A program made the position numbers and the translations under genes. A model generated the notes under the pieces. That model had not been told where the DNA came from, did no database searches, and worked only from the letters and a program-made list of their open reading frames with translations. From Oscheius onirici (taxonomy: Eukaryota; Nematoda; Chromadorea; Rhabditida; Rhabditidae), in the NCBI GenBank assembly GCA_932521025.1, contig OW051473.1, positions 1,736,001 to 1,800,000 on the forward strand: DNA of 64,000 nt. Reading direction: 5' to 3'. Positions 37,092-47,900 of this stretch are shown here, piece by piece; positions within the stretch are counted from its first letter, which is position 1, and every line of letters starts with the position of its first letter.

Positions 37092-39452
37092 ATGGAGGAC
37101 TGGCAACAGAACAGCAGCTACTTCACCCTCAGTGCATTAATGTAGGAATTACACTTTTGTTTTGTAAGCTACGAAAGAACGATCTGAAAACGCTTGTGCG
37201 CTTAAAGATTAACCAGATACTTAACAAAACCATCAAATTGTAAAAAACTGTCTTCCAGATCGGAATCCGTAAGAAGAGATGACTTGATAGCTGTAAGTGT
37301 CTGGATGGTTATGCTGAGCTACGCCCTCGTCAGCAACGTTCTCATTTTGGTGGGAATCGCAAGAAGTTCAACGATGAGATCAGCCACAAGGTTAGATTTT
37401 GTTTTGGTCGTAATCTATGAGCCGGGAGTAAAGTCTCAGTCATGAATAGAGGCTCCCACAAACATCAGATTCCAGTTGTGAACGCGTCATTGAGAACTCT
37501 TCCGCACGATTCCATGAAAACAAAAAATGATATCTATCAAAGTGTTCATTTTAAGTATTTTAAAAAGGGTTTTAGCGGTTTGAGGAAGCTCGTGTTGAAA
37601 AACACAGATAGCGATTATTAATCTAGTCAAATTAGACTCGAGCTATCCTGAAAGACATAAACATACTTGGTATTCATGTTGTTTGAGGGTGGAATACTTA
37701 CTTTACTCGTATTCGACAAATCAATTTGCATTTCAGTTACTGGTTCATCATCTCCTTGGCTCTTTGTGACATAGTGATGGTCATCATTTCACTCATTCAC
37801 CTTGTTCCAGCCACAGCTTTCCACGAGCAGTACGTTGAATTTAAGTCGTGGCGGAATATTCTCATGATCTTTTTCTACGATCTATTTTGGTATACGGGTG
37901 TTGTGCAACTTGGTCTCATGGCTGGTAATCGGTACGTGAAGATTTATTTTCCTGAATGAGTCTGTTCCAGTTTCGTGTCTATTGTCTACCCAATGGAGTA
38001 CAAGCACATGTTCTCCAGAAGCAGATCATTTATGCTCATAATGTTAGGATACTTTTTGGGCTTCTTAGCCTCCTTGCCAACACTTTTCCCCTGTTGTCAT
38101 ACATTATGGGACTCGAATCACTTCATTACAGTATACGAAAACATGGACACTTGGTAAAGCAGCTGTTTTCATAATACAAACAACATTTAACAGGTACAAA
38201 TATGTGGACATGGGTGTCAACAGCATTTCTCTGTTCATGATGGTCATTTCCTACGCTGTCATCATTTATAAAGTGAGGGAGAGTGGAAAAGCAATGGCGA
38301 AATATCAGCTCACTATCAGAACGAGGGTAATTTTGAGATTTCGTTCTGTTAAACTTTACAATTTCAGCAACAAGCAGCTCTAATGTCTGGAATGTCTCTC
38401 ACATGCCAAATGAATGGAGTCAATGGCTGCCAAAGAATGCCATCTGTTCGACCACCTAGAAGCCAAGTCAGCAAAAAGGAGATGCGTCTTTTCATCCAGT
38501 TTTTCGTCGTCTCAATGGTGTTTCTAGTAACGTGGACTACCTGGCAGTGGCTTCCGCACATGTCCGAAAGCAAATGGGCATACTTTGCCATGACATCGTT
38601 GTTCTTCATTAATAACTCGGTTGGTTTAAGACATGCATGTGATAACAACAGAATTTAGGTCAATCCTACAGTTTACCTTCTTTTCAACACGCAGCTGCGA
38701 CGAGAACTTCACTATCTACTGTGTCGCCATCGAGTCATCTCAGGGACTCATGATCGGAAGAAGCAAAACTTTTTCGGAACGGCTGATCCTTTGATTGCCA
38801 CAAAGGTGGGCAAGGTGAGCATGCTGCTTGTTCTTCTAATATATGCAAGAGCGCATGGAATGGAGTCAAAAAGAACAGTGTGCTTGTATATGTACATGTG
38901 TTCTAGTGTTGCAAAGAAAACATAGCTAAAGTACAAAAACATTTTTCAGCAGAAATGTAAGTGTAAAAACTAGGCAAAGACAAAGCAAGACATTGGAAAA
39001 ACATCTACAAAAAAACGCTATGACGGCTTACCCAGCTAATTTCGAGCAAGGGTTGGATGCGGCAACTTGTTTTGAGTGAGATTTTCGAAATTCGAACTAA
39101 AACAATATACGCGCTGAAGCTTGACGACTCAATGCTTCAGTAACAAGTAAAAGAGTGCCTGATTGTTGATATGCCTGAATGCAACTGTTTCTTTGCGCTG
39201 GAACAACTACAAGTCATTTTTTTTTTCGAAAGCGCTAAAATTGCCGTTGACGTAAACTAAAAATAGGGTTTCAGACGACAAATGCTGAGCATGAACATCC
39301 TCCTACTGGCCGACATATGTCCATGACATCTTCTTCTGAAGATAACGGGAAAGCTCAGCTTATTATTCAGGTATGTAACCCTCTTTACGCGTATATTTCA
39401 ACATCTTATCCGGGATTAATGTTTTCCTGTTCAGGAAATCCTATTCGTTTAA
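37092..39452 (+). CDS. Rhodopsin-like 7TM receptor, nematode Srx-like (404 aa)
   Basis: Nine exons chain without a phase break: 37092-37141, 37259-37390, 37737-37931, 37971-38153, 38194-38326, 38368-38619, 38659-38814, 39275-39370 and 39435-39452, totalling 1,215 bases with stop. The extracellular N-terminus carries an NSS glycosylation site. TM1 is VWMVMLSYALVSNVLILVGI. TM2 includes YWFIISLALCDIVMVIISLI. TM3 ends GNRFVSIVYPMEYKHMF, so the usual DRY is NRF. TM4 holds FLGFLASLPTLFPCC. TM6 is FIQFFVVSMVFLVTWTTWQW and TM7 ends NPTVYLLFNTQLRREL, equivalent to NPxxY followed by helix 8. Third loop and tail are basic and Ser-rich. Likely a neuronal or chemosensory G-protein-coupled receptor; the ligand is unknown. 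The Srx-like label is tentative. Confidence 0.85.
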
Positions 39453-39913
39453 AGGTAAGAGTGTGTCCCGCTTAGCTTATTCTACAACCTTTTTGCTTCT
39501 CCCTATTAATCCTTAAAGCCTTACCTATTGCGTGCAGTGCGGTCATAGTAGCTAGAACTTAACACCTAAGTTTTCAGTGTCGGGACTATGTGGATGGACG
39601 GAGCAACATTAGTGCGGTTTGATGAAACGATTACATGATCTTGTGTCAATATGCTGGTATTTTTTTGTAATTTTGCTTAGAAATGTGTCATAGACTATGA
39701 ATAAATGTGTCTGAAACTGCTAGCCGTACGATTTCGAGACTAGGAAAAATACCAAAACATCTCGAAAACTGTCGAGCCAATTTGACTGGCATTGTTGTCA
39801 TAGTTCATATTCCTTCGCATCTTAGCTTCAATTTGATTAGTAACGCAATTGCTCACATCTCCTAGGCCTTTCTAAGCGTTCGAGCTGAACATAGCAAAAT
39901 GAATAGTTTCGAA

Positions 39914-41900
39914 CATGTATTTCACGGCACTTAATTACGACATCTGTTTAACAACTCTTTATGGGAGGAAATCGCGTGACAAACTGATAAAAAAAACAGC
40001 CAGGTACAAAAATAAAGCGGTAGGAGATGGTTAGGCAGAGGGCTGAGGACAATGTCAGAGCCAGAAAAGTCTTGTCGCCCCCGCAGACCGGGGGGGGGGG
40101 CTATACCAAAAAATCTGCTCATTCTCCACAAGGGTTTATGGAGAGAGCTTTCCGCAACCCTATCCTTCACCCAACCACCCTATAGGGATCAAAAATTCGA
40201 ATAGCAAAGTCGAATGAACATCTTGATGCAAAAAGAGCCAGATGATATACTTTATCCAAATTCCAATACACTAGGATGATCCGCTGTTCTCGCTGAGATC
40301 CCACTATTCTTCAACCTCATTTCAAACATCAGTAATTGCCTGTTTCATATATTTTTTAGCGCGCATATTTTAACGAATGTTTGTGGAAGGCTCTGCCCAT
40401 TATCGACAAACGTTCGTCTCTAAAAGCTGAATTGTTCAACAGACGATTTGGCACGTGGCGCTACAGTCAGAAGAGTAACTACATTTTTTATTTCTGTTTG
40501 TCGTGCGGGTTAAATGATGTCGCTCCTAATCTTTTCTAAATACTTTTCTCTCGTTTCTTGCTCTTAGAATAGCGCTGTAACCAGAACAACGGACTGAGAA
40601 CACAACAAGCCATACTATTCTTTCGGCCAGACTATTCGAGAAATAAATAAACAAGTTTATTTAGAACGACGGAAGACGGAGGCCGAGGAGGAGCCGATGG
40701 AGTTCCTTTTCCGTGGCCTTCAAGTCCCACCTCCTTCTGGAAAATATATGCTCAAAGCTTTAGAAGTTGTGGAAAAGTCTCTGACGCTAGATACCACTCA
40801 CCATCTTTGCTGGGCTGACTGTTGGAGAAAGAGTCTTCACGGCCCATATTTATTGGCGACGAAGACAATGTGCCGTGGGAGACTTTTTAGCCCTGACTCA
40901 AAACTGCCTGGGAAAGCTGAACTCTAAGTCAAACGGTTGGAACACGTGTAACTACAGCCAGAAGACATGTACAAAAAGTGTGCAGAATAATGTTAAGTTA
41001 GAATTAGTAGCGAGAGAATGGTGGGCCGCAAATTAGGACATATATTACAAATTCTCGAGAATGTTCTAATATATGCGAATTCTTATATGCCAGACAAAAT
41101 TGACTATCTGGTTTTTCTATTACTTCGGGGTAAAAAGACCTGGAGAAGATTGAAGTTTAATGTTTATGCAGTTCTGAAAATAAGGATCCGTGCTACTGCT
41201 CGAACACAACCTTCAAATAATAACAAATTTACATCTTCTCAAAAACAGAATTTTTATTGACCGGCACAAAATACTCAGATCTACTCGTTGTTATTGGGCT
41301 TGTACTCAAGCCACTTCACCTTTATGGATCATACTAATCTTCCAAGCAACGATTTCCTTGACCGAGCATTTCTCGATTTGAGATATTTGCAATACTTTGG
41401 AGCTGCGATGGCAGCCCCCGAAACACTGATTCTCATTCAGCCCCTTTCAAACAGTGAGTTTCAGATTCTTCTTTTTTTCTAATTGGCAATGTGCATCAGG
41501 TGATCTCTTCTTTCGCATGGTTCGAGATGGCACTGCTCTAATTTTCTCACAGTTAAAATGATCGACGCCTTCCCACGACAAAATTCCACCTTCAACTGAT
41601 TGGCGAAAGGCTTTTCGAGGAAAGAACTATCATTTTAAAAAGGAGGATCAGATTTAAATCGTTATCTGCATGGATTGTGGAAATGTTTATTACGCGACAA
41701 GGGTTAGATACTCGAAAATCAGAAAACCAAATAATTGAATAAGACGGAAAAGGAGATCAGCATTAAATAAATGTAAAGTTTGAACCTTAAAAAGATCAGT
41801 CGGATTCTTCGTCGTCTTCGTAGTTGTAGCTCTTGGTAGTTTTGGCGCGACCAGAAACAGCACGACGGGGTACAGGAGTCGAATTCTGAAAAATAAATCA
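39914..41900. repeat. Left arm of 2-kb near-perfect inverted repeat
   Basis: This 1,987-bp segment is the reverse complement of 51044-53030. Each left coordinate plus its right partner equals 92944 over the whole length, so there are no insertions or deletions, even through an 11-base G run at about 40090-40100. By eye I find one substitution (41776 versus 51168). Identity stops at 39913 (outer) and 41901 (inner). The arm contains the 3' part of an unrecognised plus-strand gene and the last exon of topoisomerase II on the minus strand. A further 35-bp match with one mismatch (left 41910-41944, right 50677-50711) lies beyond a LINE insertion in the other arm. Confidence 0.95.
40360..41561 (+). 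CDS. Unrecognised gene in left arm (3' part)
   Basis: Several segments look like true exons. At 40360-40475 the frame reads RAYFNECLWKALPIIDKRSS then FNRRFGTWRYSQK. From 40631 it reads TIREINKQVYLERRKTEAEE then VPPPSGKYMLKALEVVEKSL. A segment at about 41279-41453 has SHFTFMDHTNLPSNDFLDRA and FGAAMAAPETLILIQPLSN. The final exon at 41500-41561 has SDLFFRMVRDGTALIFSQLK and a stop. The last two join cleanly (A|GT). The middle joins are not resolved, so the model is incomplete and may be partly decayed. No start exon is visible between the receptor gene and 40360. It is convergent with topoisomerase II, with overlapping 3' flanks (aataaa at 41766-41771). An identical copy lies at 51383-52584. Confidence 0.45.
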
Positions 41901-44900
41901 GATTAGCTTAATGTTAGGCGGACCTCGTTTTGTGTTTAGTTTTGTTCGGACATGCTAGGTTCTGATTCGATCTCGTCTTCAGATGCAAGTTCATTTGAAC
42001 CGTCTTCCTCTGGCGAATCTCCAGCTTCGCTCAGAAGGTCAGGGAGTCGATCGATAGAGTCGGTTGACGATACATCAATCGTGGCTTCGATCGACGCCGT
42101 CGTGGAGCCTTCGGAAGATGAATCCTCAACTTTGACTTCAACCCTTCCCATTGCTTGAAGCTCTCTATGACGTAGTCGTTTTGCCCGTAACATATCGGCT
42201 TGAGCATATTGCTTCAGACGTTTTCTCCGATACTCAGTGTATTCCGTCATCTTCTTGTTTAATTGTTTGAGACTTTGCTCTGATTTTAGCCGATCTAGCC
42301 TTGCTGCTTCTTTCCACTCTTCGGACATGGTCTCATCCAAAACTTTCTTCACATCGATGCTTCTTGGCCTATCTCTCATCCTTTTGAAGTCATCACTCAG
42401 CCTCAATTCCATTCTTTTCTGAAGAGCTGCAAAACGAGCAGTCTCTTCTGGAGGCTCTTCGAAGCGGACCCATAGAAGCTGTCCATTTCTGTCTCTTTCG
42501 CTAAAGTCCTTATCACAGTCAGGTGTCAAAGCCGCAACGGTGCTGCGCACAGGAACAGTATCCTTCAGAAAGCGGTCTATAGCCGAGCCAAAATACGGTC
42601 TCTTCACAGCTGCTGCAAGAGCTTCTCGACGCTTTCTTCTATCTTTTTCTTTCTGAGCATAACGCTCGGGTAAAAGTGAACAGAATCTCACCTGAGGAGA
42701 ACCAGCAGTTGAAGAGTCGTCATCGTCATCCTGAGCTTTTTTGCTCGGTGCTGCACGTTTTGCTGGAGGCTTCTGAAACAAGTGGATTGAAATATGTCAA
42801 TACCGCAAATGCTATAATAGAAACCCACCCCCCCCCCCCCCCCACGTAAGATACGCAATTACGTATTCACGTTTTTCAGGGTCTTTATCTTTATATCTTT
42901 ATACATATCCGAACTCAGAAAATATATCTGTAGGGAAGAGACTTCTATAGTTGGGTAATCATCCAATTGCTATATTTCTGAACTCTGTTCGGGACAGTCT
43001 TCTGGCTGTAGATGCAAAAGTTGGCAAAACTTTAGTAGAGAGTAGGGTCCTCCATCTGTGTGGTGATCTTGTCCGGTTCGGGGTCCATTCTTCGACAACT
43101 TTCATCCAGCTGTTTCCGTCCTCATTCGACACTTTCCAAGCCCAATCAAACAGTATTTTTTGTGTTCTTTTACGACGTCTTCTATCTTTCAGCTTTGTCC
43201 AGTTGCGGATTTCTTCATTTGAAATGTGATCCAGAAGTGAGATTCCAAGAATCTTCCGTTGCATTTCCCTTTGCGGCGCGGCTAAAGCATTCTCCTATGT
43301 TTTCTTCAGACCTGCAGTTTCTAGTCCGTACAGCAAAGTGGGCAGGACTTTCATCTCAAACAACATATTTTTCATTTTCAATGAAGTCATCCGGTAATAG
43401 TAGACTTCTTTGTCGTTGTAGAACGAGACCTATCCTAATTTCACACGTCTGCTTATCTCCTGCGAAAGATCTCCGTCGGCTGTCAGCTTCGATCCAAGGT
43501 ATAGAAAATCGTTGACTCTTTCCAGTTCTGTGCCATTGAATGTTGCACTGTCGCAAACGTTGTCATCCATTTGGTCTTCCCACTTTTTAATGGACAGCCT
43601 TGGCGAACCCCACGTTCCAGATCAATGCGAATTCGTTTCCTTCAAAACTTCTAATATCTCCTCGTCCACTCTGCGTCTTCGGAGAGAATTCCAGACAGCT
43701 TCTCTCTCTACGGAATCAAAGGCTTTCTCATAATCCACGAAGATCGCGTAGAATCCGGTTCCGTAATATTCCCTTGCATTCTCCAATAGCTGTTGCATTA
43801 CGAATATATTATTCAGTGTACTATGTCCTTTTCGAAAGCCCGATTGCTCAGGATCTTGAACGTGTTCCAGGAAACTTTCCACTCTTCTCAGCAAGACGGA
43901 TGATAACAGCTTGTGGAATACGGATAGTAAGGTGATAGGCCTCCAGTTCGACAGATTTGTTAGGTCACCTTTCTTTGGTATTAGAATCATACGGCCATCT
44001 GACAGCGACTGAGGTGGGTGTCTAGACTCGAGGCATTTGTTGAATAAATCAGTTAGGAAGTTAACGGCTTGATCCTCACCAGCTTTCAGTGCTCTTACAG
44101 GGTAAAGACACCATTTTCAGCTTTTTGGTTTTCTAAAAAGTTGTAGAGGACGTCGGGGGCTACAACTTTGCAGAACATCACAAAGTCAGAAAAAGTCGTC
44201 TTGACCCCAAAAACGTGAATACGTAATTGCAAATCTTACGTAAGAGGGGTGGGCTTCTATTAGAGCTTTTACGGCATTTTGTAGTACCGAAGAGGTTGTT
44301 GGAGCGTCGTCATCAGAGTCGTCGGCCTTTCTTTTCTTCGGAGCGGCCTTTTTGGCAAGAGCTTTCTAAACATCTACATAATTGTAATGTCTGTCTCTCT
44401 CACAGCGGGAGTTAGAGGTACGGAAGAGTCGTTTCCATTGGCTTCGGTCTTCTGTTTAGCAGGAGCTTTCTTGGTAGGTTTCTAAAACTTGGTGTTACGC
44501 TGTTCTCGACCGCTAAACTGACAATTGGAGTTGATGAAGCAGACTCGTCTTCATCGTCTCCAGCCTCTTCTTCCAAGCCATCATCAGAATTGTTCTCGAT
44601 CTTGCGGCGCTGAAAAATCAATTTATTATGCTTCCCTACTGCAAATAAAGCGTTGCTATACTTACACGCTCGGAACGAGGAGCTGACTTGGGCATGATTT
44701 CCTCCTTATCGCTCGCCTCGTCGTCGAAGAAGGCATTAGTCTCGCCTTCCTCAAAGTCCATCTCTTCAGCCGAAGATTCGTCCGAGTTCCATTCATCCCT
44801 CTTTGGCTTCTTTCCCTTCTTCTCGAACTGAAATATGCTGTGATAATAGGAATAAAGTAGTGCTTACCGGAGACTTTTCAGTAGCTTCCTTCTTTGGTTT

Positions 44901-47900
44901 CTTTTCCTTGGGCTCCTTAGGCTCTTTCGGCTCCTTCTTTACTCTCTCCTTCTTAGGAGCAGCCAGTTTCTCGTACTTGTCCTTCATAGCCTTATCAATA
45001 GCAGGCTCAATTCGGATTCCATCCTTGGACGGCATGATTTCGATGGCAATCTTTCCTCCAGCATTCGACCGCTTACCATCGGTTTGAAGCCTCTTCTTTA
45101 TGGCGGACTCTTGTTCAGCCTTTTCCTGCGCCTCCCGTTTCTTGAGTTGAACCAAAAATTCATCCAGGTCCTCGTTCCACATATCCGACCAAGTCTTCTT
45201 TTTGACGGAATCGTGCTCGGATTTCTTCGCATTGCTTTCCGTTTCCAGCTTGTTCTTCTCCTCGGTGGATAGCCTGATCAAGGCAAGACCAACAAGGTAA
45301 TCGTAATCGGCCATGCTTCTTTCCAGATCAGATGGCTTCTCTTTCTCCTGATCCTCGTCTTCTTCGACATTTTCCTCTTCTTCCATTTCAGGATGATCCT
45401 TCTTTTGTGCATCCTTCCATGCCTTGACCGGATCCGGCAAGAACTTGAGATCTTGCAACTGTTTGACGATGGTAGCCTTCTTCTTGTCCTCCATTACAAT
45501 CTTGCCACTGATTTTTGCTTTGATGAACTCGGCCTACAAATTTGCAGTACAAGGTCAACCTCCGCCCATACCTGGTTGCTCAGTCTCGAACTCTGGGCGA
45601 GGAGCATTCCCTCAAGATAGGCCTTTCTTTTGATGTACATCTTCTTCCTGGTCTCAAAGAACTCGGCACAAATTTCCTCAGGAGTGTTGAACTTTCTGAG
45701 ACAGCCGGCTGCGTCGAAGAGCACCTGAAAAGTAATGAATTTGTTGTAGAAATTTCAAATTAACCATAGATGTAGTGTTGATGACAGTTTGGAGCTTGAG
45801 AACCTTGTGCAGACCCTCCGATTCAGCTTGACGAAGCTTTCCATGTACAAACTTGACCACAAAGCGGACGGTTGTATCGGTGTGGTACTCTTTGAAGTCC
45901 CTTAAATTGAAATGTTATCGAGTAATAGGATCCACTCACGAAATGATAGGATTCTTCTTTTCGCCCTTTTCCTTGCTGTCACCACTGCCACCTCCTTCAA
46001 TAAGAGCCTCGAGAACAGTCTCCTTGTACGTCTGTGTCCATGTCTTGACCGGCAGTTCAGTAATCTCAACAAGGTCGTCGCCGAGGATGGCAACTTCACC
46101 ATTGCAAACAAATCGAGAGCTGTCCAAGTGGATGATCTCTCCTCGGAAACCTTTGTACCAAGGAATCTGAAGGCAGACAATATAATGAAAACTTCTTGCA
46201 ACTCACTAGAGCCTTTTGCTCTTGTCCCTTGATGAGACGTCTAATGTTATCGACTACATCTTGCGGGTTGTAATTTGGGATGTTGGTCGACCAGGCAGTT
46301 CCAATTCCAGCAGCTCCGTTCACCAGTACCGTCGGGATAATGGGACAGTACCACTCCGGCTCGATACGCTGATTATCTTCGAAAAGGAAGCGGAGGACGT
46401 CGTCATCCTTGGTAGGGAACAGATAGCGAGCGACAGGACTAAATTGTTAAATTAAATGAATGGTAACGCCGTTACCTAAGTTTTGTGAAAATGTAACGAG
46501 GAGATGCACTGTCTTTGCCACCCTGTAAGCGTGTACCGAACTGTCCAATCGGCAAGAGAAGATTGATATTGTTAGAGCCGACGAAATCCTGAATAGGTCC
46601 GATCGGTTCAAAACAATTGTTTTCAAGTTTTCAAAGTTTCTAGATAAGAGTACCTGAGCTAAGTTAACGATAGTTCCCATAAGAGAGGCTTCTCCGTGAT
46701 GATAGGCCGACAGCTCTCCAACAGCTCCGGCCAACTGAGCTACCTTGACTTCTCGCTTATCGGCACGCTTGAAGCAGGAGAAGACAACCTGAACTTTTAT
46801 GTCAATACTGAAACATCTTTTTGTTTAACCTTTCTCTGTCCAGGCTTCAAGCCATCCACCAGCGACGGTATAGAACGTTCGTTATCGGTGTTCGAGAAAA
46901 GTACAAGTTCCTTGTTGATGAAGTCCGTATAGGAGACGTGTTTTGTGGCCTCTCCGTAGAGATATTCCTCGTGTTCTCCTTGCTCTCTTCTTGCTTTCTT
47001 CTCGGCCATCCATTTGGTCAGCCAGTCTTTTCTCTCCTCGACCTTCTTCTTCGAAAAGGCCATGTCTACTGCGGCATCGTCTTCTGGACCATTGTACTTG
47101 AACTTAATTCTGTGTCGAGCCATGTCAGAAAAGTACTCCTTAGCCTCCTTTGAAGTGGAGGTACCTGAATTCAGAAAACTTTTTAAGTTCTTACGAGTTT
47201 TCTACCCAATCCCTTGTAGTACTTGATTCTGAACTTGTCAGAATTGGGATTGTTAGCCTTCCACTTTTCGTATTCAGGAATTGAGAAGAAGGCCGTCTCG
47301 TCCTTTCCACGTATAGCCTTGATGATGGGAGTGATAAACTGCTCGACAAATCCTCTTCGAATAAGACTCGGCCAGTTGTGATGAATGAAGTTGATTACAA
47401 GTCCCTTGATGTGGCTTCCGTCTTGATCCTGAACGAAGTCAGTTACGGAATTTTTCAATAAAGTTTACCTGATCAGCCATGATCATTACGCTTCCGTAGC
47501 GAAGAGACTTGAAATCTTCGTCATTATCGTACTTTCTTTTGTATTGAAGACCGAGAATTTTGATGAGAGCATTGACTTCGGCATTGTCGGCAACCTGAAA
47601 ACTTTAATAGTAACGGCAGTACAAGTTATCTCCCACCTGCTTAATGTTCCCTTCTCTGACATTGAGCAGCTTTCCACGAAGCGGGAACACTCCGTACCGA
47701 TCTCTTCCGACTACGGCCAAACCGGATACGGCCAGTGTTTTGGCAGAGTCTCCCTCAGTCAAGATGAGTGTGCAAAGATGGGCATTTTTGGTTCCGGCAT
47801 CGTTAGCATCCTCAAGTTTCGGGATTCCCTAAAAAGACATCATTATGAGTTTTAATAAACAACTGATGTTGTTTTTATGCTAATGGTTCCCTCAGCTTCG

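Noticed and set aside
39931-40170. Minus-strand 79-codon frame, repeated at 52774-53013
   Set aside because: Its duplication only reflects the inverted repeat; no splice context or motif supports a gene.
43060-43935. Plus-strand frames of 110-150 codons in the topoisomerase II intron
   Set aside because: Antisense to the LINE reverse-transcriptase sequence.
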